Assembly: GCF_004362245.1 (NCBI RefSeq)
Contig: NZ_SNWM01000001.1
Location: forward strand, 620,001-684,000
DNA: 64,000 nucleotides
Source of the DNA: Pedobacter duraquae
GTDB lineage: Bacteria > Bacteroidota > Bacteroidia > Sphingobacteriales > Sphingobacteriaceae
Direction: 5' to 3'
Shown here: positions 43,093 through 52,434 of the stretch, piece after piece
Layout: the number at the start of each line of letters is the position of its first letter
Numbering within the stretch: position 1 is the first letter of the stretch
Made by a program: the position numbers and the translations under genes
The notes under the pieces: generated by a model
Database searches by the model: none
Seen by the model: the letters and a program-made list of their open reading frames with translations, nothing else
What the model was told of the DNA's origin: nothing

Positions 43093-43857
43093 ATGCCAGC
43101 AAATCAACATTTAGAAAAAAAGACCAATATCCTCTCTGTAGATATTGGCGGCAGTAGTATTAAGGCCTGTGTTTTAACTTCAGAAGGCGAAGTTGTTTCA
43201 GAATATACAAAGTTGCCTACTCCAACTTTCGCTACTCCCGCTGCGGTGCTCGAGGTTATTAAACAGTTGGCAGCAACGCTGGCCACATTCGACAGAATTG
43301 CTGTAGGTTTTCCAGGTTATGTTAAATATGGAAAAGTTAAAACTGCTCCCAATCTGGCCCGCAACAAATGGAAAGATGTTGACCTTGCCCAGCAGATTGC
43401 TGATTTATTTGGTAAACCGGTACGACTGATCAATGATGCTGACCAACAGGGCTTAGCTGTAGTAAGTGGCAAAGGTTTCGAGCTTGTGATTACATTGGGC
43501 ACAGGTTTTGGTACCGCCCAATATTTTGATGGGCAATTGTTGCCGCATTTAGAACTGGCACACCTTCCTGTGACAAAGAGCAAAGATTACGATAACTATA
43601 TTGGCGATAAGGCACTTAAGAAAATTGGCAAAAAAGATTGGAATGATCGATTGGAGCGGATCATAGGTATCTACAAGACTGTATTCAATTATGATAGATT
43701 GTATATAGGTGGAGGAAATGCTAAGGAAATAGAATTCGAACTGGAAGATAATATGAAGCTTGTTAACAACCGTGACGGGATCAAGGGCGGCGCAAAATTA
43801 TGGGCAGCCAAAGAGAGATATCATGTGTACACGACACAGCCAAAAAAAATAAAATAA
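43093..43857 (+). CDS. ROK-family glucokinase, polyphosphate-glucokinase-like
   Basis: This 254-residue kinase has the phosphate-binding motif VDIGGSSIKAC, the catalytic region NDADQQGLA (Asp), ITLGTGFGTAQYF and a C-terminal IGGGNAKEI. The zinc-binding HxxxxxxxxxCxCGxxGC motif of classical ROK sugar kinases is absent, and the length fits polyphosphate-dependent glucokinases (PPGK), which lack that motif. It would produce glucose-6-phosphate for the enzymes encoded next. It is first of four tightly linked genes, 6 bases before gnd. Whether polyP or ATP is the donor cannot be read here. Confidence 0.85.
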   Translation: MPANQHLEKKTNILSVDIGGSSIKACVLTSEGEVVSEYTKLPTPTFATPAAVLEVIKQLAATLATFDRIAVGFPGYVKYGKVKTAPNLARNKWKDVDLAQQIADLFGKPVRLINDADQQGLAVVSGKGFELVITLGTGFGTAQYFDGQLLPHLELAHLPVTKSKDYDNYIGDKALKKIGKKDWNDRLERIIGIYKTVFNYDRLYIGGGNAKEIEFELEDNMKLVNNRDGIKGGAKLWAAKERYHVYTTQPKKIK

Positions 43858-43863
43858 TATAGG

Positions 43864-45276
43864 ATGAAAAAATACACTTTAGGAATGATAGGCCTTGGAA
43901 CAATGGGCCGTAATCTATTACTGAATATGGCAGATCATGGCTTTGATGTTACCGGCTATGACAAAGATCCAAAGATGTTAAAAAAGCTCGAGGAAGATGG
44001 GAAAAAGCATGATTTGAAGGGTTTTGCTGTTCTGGAAGATTTCATCCAGAGTCTGGAACTTCCCCGGAGAGTTATGTTACTGGTTCCCGCTGGTCCGATT
44101 GTAGATAGTGTTATCGCTGAGTTACAGCCTTTGCTTGAAAAGGGTGATATGATTATTGACAGCGGAAATTCCCATTTCACAGACACCAGTCGCAGAGCCG
44201 AAGATCTGTTAAAAACCGGTATTCACTTTTTCGGAATGGGAATCTCCGGTGGTGAAGAAGGCGCGCGGTTTGGTCCTAGTATGATGCCTGGTGGTGATAA
44301 AGCCGCTTACAGCGCTATGAAAGAAATGCTTGAAGCCATTTCTGCTAAGGTAAATGGCGAGCCCTGTGTGACCTATATCGGTCCTGGCGCTTCGGGTCAT
44401 TTTGTAAAAATGGTTCACAATGGTATTGAATACGCCATGATGGAACTTCTTGCTGAGAGCTATGCCATTATGAAAACAGGGTTGGGTTATAGTAATGAGC
44501 AGATCGAGGCTACATTTTCAAAGTGGAACGCTGGGAGGATGCAATCTTTTTTGATGGAGGTTACTGCCGACGTATTTAAATTCAAAGACGAAAAGACGGG
44601 AAACTTGCTCATCGACATGATTAAAGATGAAGCCAAATCAAAAGGCACAGGAAAGTGGACTTCTCAGGTTTCTATGGAACTGCAGTTGCCTATTCCTACA
44701 ATCAACGAAGCTGTAAGCACCAGAGATTTGTCAAAATTCAAAACGCTACGCACCGAACTTGGGGCTGCTTTTACACATGAAACTGAGGCTATAGCAGATC
44801 AGGAGCAATTCGAGGCTGACTTGGAAAATGCGATGTACTTTTCGATGATTGTAGCATATGCACAGGGACTACACCTACTTACACAAGCATCTGAAAGTTA
44901 TGAATACGAATTAAAGCTGGATGAAATTGCAAAAATATGGCGTGGTGGATGTATTATCCGTGCAGAGTTGTTACAGGATATTTATAGTGCCTATAAAACA
45001 AAGCCTGATTTAAATCATCTGTTCTCAGACAAAAATATACAGGACAAAATTAAAGGAACGTTACCTGGTGTACGAAATGTAGTAAGTACAGCAGTTAAAA
45101 ACGGGATCTCCGTTACTGCTTTTGCATCCGCTCTAACCTATTTCGATGCACTTAGAACAGAAAAATCTCCATTAAATTTAACACAAGCGCAAAGAGATTT
45201 CTTTGGTGCCCATACTTTTGAACGTACAGATGAGGAAGGCATCTTCCATGCCACCTGGAATCCTATTAAATCATAG
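43864..45276 (+). CDS. gnd: 6-phosphogluconate dehydrogenase, decarboxylating
   Basis: This 470-residue enzyme oxidises 6-phosphogluconate to ribulose-5-phosphate and CO2. The sequence shows the N-terminal Rossmann motif GLGTMG, SGNSHFTDT, GISGGEEGARFGPSMMPGG (catalytic loop), GHFVKMVHNGIEYAMME and a C-terminal block RRDFFGAHTFER-like (AQRDFFGAHTFERTD). The length is that of the long-form enzyme. It lies between the glucokinase and zwf with 5-6 base gaps, forming an oxidative pentose phosphate operon. Confidence 0.95.
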   Translation: MKKYTLGMIGLGTMGRNLLLNMADHGFDVTGYDKDPKMLKKLEEDGKKHDLKGFAVLEDFIQSLELPRRVMLLVPAGPIVDSVIAELQPLLEKGDMIIDSGNSHFTDTSRRAEDLLKTGIHFFGMGISGGEEGARFGPSMMPGGDKAAYSAMKEMLEAISAKVNGEPCVTYIGPGASGHFVKMVHNGIEYAMMELLAESYAIMKTGLGYSNEQIEATFSKWNAGRMQSFLMEVTADVFKFKDEKTGNLLIDMIKDEAKSKGTGKWTSQVSMELQLPIPTINEAVSTRDLSKFKTLRTELGAAFTHETEAIADQEQFEADLENAMYFSMIVAYAQGLHLLTQASESYEYELKLDEIAKIWRGGCIIRAELLQDIYSAYKTKPDLNHLFSDKNIQDKIKGTLPGVRNVVSTAVKNGISVTAFASALTYFDALRTEKSPLNLTQAQRDFFGAHTFERTDEEGIFHATWNPIKS

Positions 45277-45281
45277 AAAAG

Positions 45282-46793
45282 ATGAAAACAAGTATCAATC
45301 TTAAACCAACTGTTGTTGTCATATTCGGCGGAACAGGTGATTTGAATATGCGTAAACTCGCACCTGCCCTATACAATCTGTATAGTGACAATTACATGCC
45401 TGGCAATTTTGCCATCATAGGGACGGCGCGCAAGAAACTAACCGACCAAAAATTCCGCGATACATTGATGGAAGGTGTAAACAGCTTTTCTAGAAATGGT
45501 AAGGTAAAAAAAGATAAGTGGACAAAATTTGCTGAGCATGTACATTATAATCCCGTCGATGTATCTGCACCTGATACGTTTGCAAGTCTTAAAACATTGA
45601 TCGAAAGATTTCAAAACGAATTTGGACCGACTACACAGGTGGTTTATTATCTTGCTGTAGCACCAAATCTGTTCCCATTAATTGCGCAATGTATTTCTAA
45701 ATACGGTTTGGCTGGTACAGAAGAAAGCTGTAAGGTAGTTATAGAAAAACCTTTCGGAAGGGATCTGGAAACGGCTAAAGAATTGAACAAGTTATTGACT
45801 GGAATTTTCACCGAGAAACAGATCTACAGGATTGATCATTATCTTGGTAAAGAAACAGTACAGAATATTATGGCATTCCGTTTCGCAAACTCCTTTTTGG
45901 AACCGCTTTGGAACAGAACATATATTGACCATGTACAAATCTCCGTGACTGAGCAACTGGGTGTTGGCGACCGCGGTGGTTATTATGACGGTGCCGGTGC
46001 ACTTCGTGATATGATCCAAAATCATATCCTGCAACTGCTTTGTCTTGTGGGTATGGAAACGCCAATCAACTTTGATGCAGATGAGATCAGGAACAAAAAA
46101 GTAGACGTACTTAAAGCGATGCGTCCGTTTGGTCCAGATGATATCCGTTTTAGTACCGTTAGAGGTCAATACACTAAGGGCTGGGTTGAAGGTAAAGAAG
46201 TTCCCGGTTATCGCTCTGAAAAAGATGTAGACGCAGATTCAAATACGGAAACTTTCGCGGCAATCAAATTCTTCGTAGATAACTGGAGGTGGCAAGGAAT
46301 CCCATTTTATGTGCGCACAGGAAAAAGACTTTTCCAAACATCATCACTGATCACAATTCAGTTTAAAGATGTTCCACACCATATTTTCCCGGGGTCTGTT
46401 ACAGAACACTGGCAACAAAACAGATTGATCATTAGCATTCAGCCAGAGATGAGTATCCGTTTACAGGTTCAGGCAAAACGTCCTGGACTGGATATGGTAC
46501 TAAATCCAGTTGATATGGTGTTCGATTACAAAGGTACCTACAGTTCAGATACACCGGAAGCATATGAAACACTTTTGCTGGATGTAATGACCGGAGATCA
46601 GACACAATTTATGCGTGCAGACCAGGTAGAAAGTGCCTGGGAGCTATTGATGCCGGTGGTAAATTCATGGGAGAGCAAAAAATCATTGAGCTTTCCTAAC
46701 TATACCGCAGATTCATGGGGTCCTGAGGATGCTGAAGCATTAATTGCAAGAGATGGATTTCATTGGTTTACACTTCCATTAAATAAAGGATAA
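45282..46793 (+). CDS. zwf: Glucose-6-phosphate 1-dehydrogenase
   Basis: This 503-residue enzyme has cofactor motif FGGTGDLNMRKL near the N-terminus, EKPFGRDL, the active-site RIDHYLGKE and PFYVRTGKRL, all typical of G6PDH. It oxidises glucose-6-phosphate to 6-phosphogluconolactone with NADP. The gene starts 5 bases after the gnd stop and ends one base before pgl, so the order here is glk-gnd-zwf-pgl. Confidence 0.96.
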   Translation: MKTSINLKPTVVVIFGGTGDLNMRKLAPALYNLYSDNYMPGNFAIIGTARKKLTDQKFRDTLMEGVNSFSRNGKVKKDKWTKFAEHVHYNPVDVSAPDTFASLKTLIERFQNEFGPTTQVVYYLAVAPNLFPLIAQCISKYGLAGTEESCKVVIEKPFGRDLETAKELNKLLTGIFTEKQIYRIDHYLGKETVQNIMAFRFANSFLEPLWNRTYIDHVQISVTEQLGVGDRGGYYDGAGALRDMIQNHILQLLCLVGMETPINFDADEIRNKKVDVLKAMRPFGPDDIRFSTVRGQYTKGWVEGKEVPGYRSEKDVDADSNTETFAAIKFFVDNWRWQGIPFYVRTGKRLFQTSSLITIQFKDVPHHIFPGSVTEHWQQNRLIISIQPEMSIRLQVQAKRPGLDMVLNPVDMVFDYKGTYSSDTPEAYETLLLDVMTGDQTQFMRADQVESAWELLMPVVNSWESKKSLSFPNYTADSWGPEDAEALIARDGFHWFTLPLNKG

Positions 46794-46794
46794 G

Positions 46795-47520
46795 ATGAGC
46801 GTATTAATTTATCATACTGATGAAGAGCTAATCGCTGATTTAGCGAACTATATTTTTAAAATAGGAAATCAGGCTATTGAGGAACGGGACTGCTTCAACT
46901 TTGTGTTGACAGGAGGAAACTCACCAAAACCTTTGTATCATGCACTTGCAACCACTTATGCTGATAGAATTGATTGGTCTAAGGTCTTTTTCTTTTTCGG
47001 TGATGAGCGCGATGTAGAGCCTGGTTTAGAAAATTACAATGGCTTAATGGCTAGAGAGACTTTATTAGATCCACTAAATATCCCTACTGAGCAGGTTTTT
47101 TACGTAAATACTACTTTAGCGCCAGCGCAGGCTGCCGATGCTTACATTAAAAGTATTGAAACACATTTTCAGGGAGCAGATATAAATTTCGATCTTATTT
47201 TACTTGGAATGGGTGATGATGCGCACACTGCTTCACTGTTTCCGGAGACGGAAATACTTAAAAACCAAGATGCTTCTGTAGACTCTGTGTATGTAGAGAA
47301 ATTAGCGGCTTTCAGAATCAGTTTTACCGCCCCGTTAATCAATAAAGCAAAGAATGTTGCTTTCCTGGTAACAGGTGATTCGAAAGCTGAAGCGTTAAGA
47401 CACGTAATCGATGTTACAGACAAAAATACCTTCCTCTATCCGGCACAACTAATTAATCCTTTTGATGGAACTTTGACCTGGTTTTTAGACGCAAAATCCT
47501 CAAAATTATTGAATAGCTAA
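46795..47520 (+). CDS. pgl: 6-phosphogluconolactonase
   Basis: This 241-residue enzyme of the NagB-like fold has LTGGNSPKPLY, FFFGDERDVE and ILLGMGDDAHTASLFP, the three signature blocks of 6-phosphogluconolactonases. It hydrolyses the lactone made by Zwf. It begins one base after zwf and is the last gene before the terminator at 47593. Confidence 0.95.
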   Translation: MSVLIYHTDEELIADLANYIFKIGNQAIEERDCFNFVLTGGNSPKPLYHALATTYADRIDWSKVFFFFGDERDVEPGLENYNGLMARETLLDPLNIPTEQVFYVNTTLAPAQAADAYIKSIETHFQGADINFDLILLGMGDDAHTASLFPETEILKNQDASVDSVYVEKLAAFRISFTAPLINKAKNVAFLVTGDSKAEALRHVIDVTDKNTFLYPAQLINPFDGTLTWFLDAKSSKLLNS

Positions 47521-47592
47521 ATCGTACGGAACAGCGTTTAATACTGAATAAAATGAATATCAGTTGCAACATATAATTTGTTGCTGATTATC

Positions 47593-47629
47593 AAACCCTT
47601 ACCTGATAAAAATCGGTAAGGGTTTTTTT
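47593..47629 (+). terminator. Terminator of the glk-gnd-zwf-pgl operon
   Basis: AAACCCTTACC (47593-47603) pairs perfectly with GGTAAGGGTTT (47615-47625), followed by a T run. The 47626-47789 remainder is AT-rich spacer; a minus-strand frame there overlaps the hairpin and has no independent support. Confidence 0.92.
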
Positions 47630-47789
47630 ATCCTCAGAATTTCCTGGTGTTTGCGAACAGGTCAAACTGAATGCAATGAACGCCAATATAAAATGTTTGT
47701 GTGATATGTTTGGATAACGAAAAAACACACCAGTTAGTATAACTGAAAAAGTTTTTTCAGAGGGAAAATCAAACATAACATCAGACTAG

Positions 47790-49676
47790 TTGATTAGGAA
47801 AAAAGTTGCGTTCCGGGGGATTTTTATGGCATCATTAACACTGTTGATGGTGACTGGAAATTGTATGACTGCCGATGCGCAGACACCGACATTTTTAACG
47901 GGACAAAAGACAGGAGACTATTTTGGTGGCACCCTGATTTCACTAGGCAATGGGTCTGCAACAATATCAAATCCAATTTCAAGGTATACGACACCAAATG
48001 TTTTTCCTCTTCCAGATACCTACCGTTTTTTTTACGGAGATAATACGCTGCTTACTGGGAGCACAACGGTTCCAACGAAGCTACGGGCAGTCCAGGATGT
48101 GGGCATCGCGGGTGTAGTTGGAGCTGGCGCTAACATTTACCTCCAGATCAGGAATACTGGCAACGCTACCCTGGCAGGTGGAACAACCACATATATCAAG
48201 TTGAAGGAAAAACCTGTTCTCAATGGCATATCTGTTGCCGTTCTTGGTTTAATAGGTATTGTAGAAACTCAGGGCATCACTGGACAGGGCTATTCGGGGG
48301 CAGCAAATTACGCATTCAATAGTGCAGGCATAGGCTATAATGGAAGTCCAAACGAAGGAAGTTCTGTGGGTACAACGTCAACACATGTCGTTTTAGATAA
48401 ACTTGGCGAGTGGTATGCGCTGGTGAGACCTGTGGCTGATTATAACTCGATCAGATTAAACGTCAGTTTACCTTCAGATTTGAGGGTGGCAGATGTGGCG
48501 CATTCGCTGGAGGTCAATGTCTATAATGCATTTACACAAACTGCCTCTACGTGCAGCTCCAGGGCTCAGTTTACAGATGCTGGTACGGCTACGGGAATCA
48601 CTATCAATAGTGGAGCGGCAGTTGGCGGTTTAGAATTAAGTCAGCTTATTGCAAACCCTCAATATGCAATTGATGGAAACAGTAGTCGCTATTCGTCTTT
48701 TTCTTCTGGCTTGGCCGGTGTAGGCGTTGCCAGTACCATATCGCAGACATTTTTCTTTGACCATACTGGAACTGCAACTGATGGGATTTCGTTTAGAATG
48801 GGATTACCACAGGCCTTGGTAGACCTAGCTTTGCTGGGAAACGGTATAACGTTCAAAGTATATAATAATGAGAGTTTAGTAAGCACACAGACTTTAGGCT
48901 CCAATATATTGGATCTTAATTTATTGAATTTATTAAGTCTGGGTGCGGGATATCGCGAAATGAATGTAACGGTAAACCCCAACGTAGCTTTCAACAGAGT
49001 TGTTGTAGAGTTAAACGCCGGTTTGCTTAATCTCGGTGTAGCCGGTGATGCTTTACGTATGTACGATGTAAGCATGACTGCGGCAAAACCAACTTTTACT
49101 GTTGGCGTCTCTTCTCAAAACGTTTCGGTGTGCTACGGTAATACCGCTGCACTCAGGGCAACTACAGATTCGGGGAATGAATTACTTTGGTATAATTCGC
49201 TCAGCAGCACCAGCCCTGTTGTGCAGTCGGCCACAGCCCCTTTCGTTACGCCTTCCCTTATCGCGAATACTATTTATTATGTAGCCTCAAGAAAGATAGG
49301 CTGTACCCTAGAATCAGAGCGCGTACCGATCAACGTGACAGTTTTGTCCCTACCGACAATTACGCTTGGAGCAATGCCTTCAGCATGTGTAGAAACGTCG
49401 ACAGCAAGTTTACCCTATACGGCAACAACGCAGTCGCCAACCACTTATAGCATTGTCTGGGATCCACTTTTACCAGGTACCTTTTTACCAGTTACCGATC
49501 AGTCCCTTCCCGCGGCGGCAATTCCCATACATTTCCCGGCAACGGCAACTGCGGGAGCATACAGTGGAATATTATACGTTAAAAATGCAACGTGCACGAG
49601 CGCAGGATTAGCTTTCCATGTCACTTTGTTACCAAAACCCAATACACCACCAATTACCCCACAAGCAATTAACTAA
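47790..49676 (+). CDS. Large exported Thr/Ser-rich surface protein with Ig-like region
   Basis: The 628-residue product has a signal peptide if translation begins at the TTG at 47790: it gives the basic n-region MIRKKVAFRG before the hydrophobic core MASLTLLMVTGN, ending near ADAQ. The ATG at 47826 would lose all positive charge. A long Gly/Ala/Thr/Ser-rich beta-type region (about 35-450) is followed by two Ig-like segments (about 450-620; VSVCYGNTAALRATTD and LTLPKP). The chain ends PPITPQAIN. It lies at the head of a surface/type IX secretion cluster and probably is an outer-surface protein. No cleavable type IX C-terminal domain is seen on it. Confidence 0.75.
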   Translation: MIRKKVAFRGIFMASLTLLMVTGNCMTADAQTPTFLTGQKTGDYFGGTLISLGNGSATISNPISRYTTPNVFPLPDTYRFFYGDNTLLTGSTTVPTKLRAVQDVGIAGVVGAGANIYLQIRNTGNATLAGGTTTYIKLKEKPVLNGISVAVLGLIGIVETQGITGQGYSGAANYAFNSAGIGYNGSPNEGSSVGTTSTHVVLDKLGEWYALVRPVADYNSIRLNVSLPSDLRVADVAHSLEVNVYNAFTQTASTCSSRAQFTDAGTATGITINSGAAVGGLELSQLIANPQYAIDGNSSRYSSFSSGLAGVGVASTISQTFFFDHTGTATDGISFRMGLPQALVDLALLGNGITFKVYNNESLVSTQTLGSNILDLNLLNLLSLGAGYREMNVTVNPNVAFNRVVVELNAGLLNLGVAGDALRMYDVSMTAAKPTFTVGVSSQNVSVCYGNTAALRATTDSGNELLWYNSLSSTSPVVQSATAPFVTPSLIANTIYYVASRKIGCTLESERVPINVTVLSLPTITLGAMPSACVETSTASLPYTATTQSPTTYSIVWDPLLPGTFLPVTDQSLPAAAIPIHFPATATAGAYSGILYVKNATCTSAGLAFHVTLLPKPNTPPITPQAIN

Positions 49677-49704
49677 TTAAACAATATACTCAAATAAATA
49701 GATT

Positions 49705-50430
49705 ATGAAAACTCCCAACTTTTTCAAAGCGATTACCCTCATGGTTATACTAGTGGTATCCGCAAGTGTCTCTGCAAGTGCAGCAAATTATTACGCCTAT
49801 AAAGGTAAAGAAGTCACTATTAACGGTGGCAGTGGCTTTTCGGAGTACAAATGGATTATGGTCTCACAACCCGACCCAGCGATAACCAATGCTGTGATTA
49901 CCGGTACAACTGGCTCACAACTTAAGCAAACCTTAACTGTGGAAGGTGCATACAAGCTACGTTTACTTGTTAAGGATGGTAATGGGTGTTGGTCTGACGT
50001 GGATGCGACAAAAGACATTGATATCTTTGTTTTACCTGAGTTCACAGTCACCGTTGCTGCCGATGCTGGGACACCAGCATCATACTGTACAAATGCAGAT
50101 GCATCTCTGCGAACAAAACTAAATGCTACAGCAGCTACAGTAACGGGCAGTGTGGCTCTTCCCTCAGAAGTTACCATTGCGTTGGCCGACTGGTATAAAA
50201 CCCCTTCTGATGGAAGTTTAGCTTCTTTAACCAAACTCGCAACATCAAATCCTTATCAGGTTACGGAGACTGCCGTTGGTACGTACTATTTTGTCGCAAC
50301 AGGCAAATATGTTATTCCAACAGGTCGTTTGATTTCCGCTGCGGCTGATGCTACGGCATCAAATACAATTACCATATCTGTAACGGCTCCTCCTACAGCA
50401 CCAGTAATCACACCAGTAGTAACTAATTAA
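49705..50430 (+). CDS. Exported Ig-like surface protein
   Basis: This 241-residue protein has a signal peptide (hydrophobic [15 protein letters not shown]) and a beta-rich body with one PKD/Ig-like segment (about 30-115; EYKWIMV and [12 protein letters not shown]). Its C-terminus ([13 protein letters not shown]) resembles that of the preceding 628-residue protein. It is 28 bases downstream of that gene and 14 bases before the next, so it is in the same unit. I do not recognise a family. Confidence 0.7.
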   Translation: MKTPNFFKAITLMVILVVSASVSASAANYYAYKGKEVTINGGSGFSEYKWIMVSQPDPAITNAVITGTTGSQLKQTLTVEGAYKLRLLVKDGNGCWSDVDATKDIDIFVLPEFTVTVAADAGTPASYCTNADASLRTKLNATAATVTGSVALPSEVTIALADWYKTPSDGSLASLTKLATSNPYQVTETAVGTYYFVATGKYVIPTGRLISAAADATASNTITISVTAPPTAPVITPVVTN

Positions 50431-50444
50431 CCGGTAAAACATCA

Positions 50445-51395
50445 ATGATTAGCAGAACAACAAGTTTGGTCTTAGGCATGTTATTGCTCTTTGCAACAAC
50501 ATGCCTTGCCCAATCTGCTGCGCAATCGGTCAATGTCCCATATGGGGCATCGCTGATGTTGCGGGCAAGTTCTGCGCGTGCCGTAAAATACCAATGGATT
50601 AGAAATGGTGCGGCTATTCCAGGTGCCGCCTTATCCGAATACCGGGTGCAGGCGAGTGGTGATTATTCCGTTATATCCATCAGTCAGGATGGATGTTCAT
50701 CTGCGGAATCTGGTATAACAAAGGTAATCTACCAGGTCCAACCTGTTGTACAGGCAGACGTGATGATTATTAAGACATCTGAAACAAGATCGGTAGCGAG
50801 TAATGAGCCGTTCGACTATCTGTTGAAGGTGAAGAATAACGGTGCTGGAAACGCGACTTTAGTTAAGGTGCAGGACGTGTTGCCCGACAAATTGCAATTC
50901 CTTTCCATTGGCACGCCAACTCTTGGTCTGGCAAATTATAACAGTTTCGAACGATCTGTACTTTGGGAGTTGGATAAGATGGACAATGGCCAAACTGCAG
51001 AGCTTAAGTTGAAGGTAAAATCACTTTCGCCGGGCACGGTTACTAATACCGCGACTGTTTCTGCTCATGAAAGTGATCCAAATGGAGATAACAATCAGTC
51101 GACAGACGTCAAAATCATTATCGGCATTTTGATTCCAAACGTATTTACGCCAAATGACGATGGCACAAATGACCGGTTTGAGATCCCAGGGATCGAAAAT
51201 TACCCCGATAATGAGCTCACAATCTTAAATCGTTGGCAAGCCACAATTTATCAGAAAAAGGGTTATTTAAATGAATGGAAAGGCGACGGTTTAAATGAGG
51301 GTACGTATTTCTATCTTTTAAAAATAAACATTCCGGGGGAAGGTCAGAAGGTTTTCAAAGGTTACCTGACACTGATCAGAAACAAATCAAAATAA
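50445..51395 (+). CDS. Gliding-motility/type IX C-terminal domain protein with DUF11
   Basis: The 316-residue product has a signal peptide (ending near CLAQ), an Ig-like domain (about 25-95), a DUF11-type domain (about 110-220; [21 protein letters not shown] and [17 protein letters not shown]) and a C-terminal CHU_C/gliding-motility domain (about 225-316; [20 protein letters not shown]). This type B C-terminal domain is the sorting signal for type IX secretion. With the PorP/SprF gene following at 6 bases, it fits the common SprF-partner arrangement in which the neighbour anchors or exports the adhesin. Confidence 0.88.
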   Translation: MISRTTSLVLGMLLLFATTCLAQSAAQSVNVPYGASLMLRASSARAVKYQWIRNGAAIPGAALSEYRVQASGDYSVISISQDGCSSAESGITKVIYQVQPVVQADVMIIKTSETRSVASNEPFDYLLKVKNNGAGNATLVKVQDVLPDKLQFLSIGTPTLGLANYNSFERSVLWELDKMDNGQTAELKLKVKSLSPGTVTNTATVSAHESDPNGDNNQSTDVKIIIGILIPNVFTPNDDGTNDRFEIPGIENYPDNELTILNRWQATIYQKKGYLNEWKGDGLNEGTYFYLLKINIPGEGQKVFKGYLTLIRNKSK

Positions 51396-51401
51396 CAAGC
51401 T

Positions 51402-52409
51402 ATGTGGCAGATGACTCAACTAAAGTTATTAAAAATTATCGCTGCAGGTCTATTGATTCTCCTTGGGGTATCTGCAAATGCGCAACAAGACACTCAGTTT
51501 ACGCAGTTTATCTTCAATGGTTTATCAATAAATCCCGCGTATGCAGGCTACAAAGAAGATCTTTTTGTTCAGGCCACATATCGTTCGCAATGGCAGGGAT
51601 TGGTGGGTGCTCCCAAGTCTTTTTCCATCTCCGCTGACGGGACACTGACTAATAAAAATGTGGGCTTAGGACTGGTTGTTACGAACGATCAGATTGGAGC
51701 ACAGCGATATTTAAGTGCATTTGCAAACTATGCTTACAGGCTACCTTTAAATTATGATGGCAGCCAACGACTCGCATTTGGTATCGGTGTAGGTTTATCG
51801 CAGATTGGTATAGACGGAACTAAATTGCAGGGAGTGCAAAGTGGAGACGCCTTAATACCAACAGGTTTACAGAGTCAGCGTTTACCCGATGCCAGATTCG
51901 GCGTATATTATTCTGACGACAGTTTTTTTGCAGGGATTTCTGCGACCAATATGCTGGCAAGATATTTTGCCACAAATAACCAGACGACCATCCTTGCTCC
52001 TGTGCCACAGCCACATTATTTTTTTACCGCTGGTGCATTAATCCCTCTGGATGACGACTTTAAGCTTAAGCCAGTAGTGTTATTAAAAGAAGATACTAAA
52101 GCACCAGGATCGTTAGATCTCAGCACATTCCTGCTGATGAAGGAAAGGCTATGGATTGGACTATTCTACCGCAGCTCCGTTAATCTTTTTCCAAAATCCA
52201 ATTTACAAAGTGGCTTACCTAAAGAAAATGCCATGGGTGCTATTGTTCAGATATTTGCTTCGTCAAAGTTCAGAATCGGCTATTCCTATGATTATTCACT
52301 CAGTGGGCTCGGCAGCTATAACTACGGCAGCCATGAGCTCTCTATAGGGATCTATTTAAACGACCGGCGAAATGATGGAAATCGCCGGTTGCGATGCTAT
52401 GATTTTTAA
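51402..52409 (+). CDS. PorP/SprF-family type IX secretion outer-membrane protein
   Basis: This 335-residue beta-barrel protein has a signal peptide (ending near ANAQ) and the family motif QDTQFTQFIFNGLSINPAYAGYKEDLF, followed by YRSQWQGLVGAPK and a C-terminal run of strands. PorP/SprF proteins help export type IX substrates with type B C-terminal domains, as encoded immediately upstream. The next cluster begins 25 bases later with its own promoter overlapping this gene's 3' end. Confidence 0.9.
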   Translation: MWQMTQLKLLKIIAAGLLILLGVSANAQQDTQFTQFIFNGLSINPAYAGYKEDLFVQATYRSQWQGLVGAPKSFSISADGTLTNKNVGLGLVVTNDQIGAQRYLSAFANYAYRLPLNYDGSQRLAFGIGVGLSQIGIDGTKLQGVQSGDALIPTGLQSQRLPDARFGVYYSDDSFFAGISATNMLARYFATNNQTTILAPVPQPHYFFTAGALIPLDDDFKLKPVVLLKEDTKAPGSLDLSTFLLMKERLWIGLFYRSSVNLFPKSNLQSGLPKENAMGAIVQIFASSKFRIGYSYDYSLSGLGSYNYGSHELSIGIYLNDRRNDGNRRLRCYDF

Positions 52410-52418
52410 GTAGCTTTG
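52388..52418 (+). promoter_or_regulatory. Promoter of the type III PKS cluster
   Basis: GTTG (52388-52391) and TAGCTTTG (52411-52418), separated by 19 bases, fit the Bacteroidota -33/-7 promoter. The -33 element lies inside the 3' end of the PorP/SprF gene. This gives the biosynthetic cluster its own transcription start independent of the surface cluster. Confidence 0.55.
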
Positions 52419-52433
52419 GAGATACTGATCTCC
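52418..52433 (+). promoter_or_regulatory. Hairpin just before the first biosynthetic start codon
   Basis: GGAGAT and ATCTCC form a perfect 6-bp stem with loop ACTG, ending one base before the ATG at 52435. The hairpin contains the only purine-rich Shine-Dalgarno-like sequence (GGAG), which the stem would sequester. A translational control element is possible. Confidence 0.4.
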
Positions 52434-52434
52434 T

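Noticed and set aside
47591..47776. Minus-strand 61-residue frame with a lipobox-like AFSLTC
   Set aside because: Its 3' end lies in the terminator hairpin of the pgl operon, the signal segment is poorly placed, and nothing supports expression.
47790..52409. Polysaccharide utilisation locus
   Set aside because: No SusC or SusD homologue is present; the genes match a type IX secretion/surface adhesin unit.
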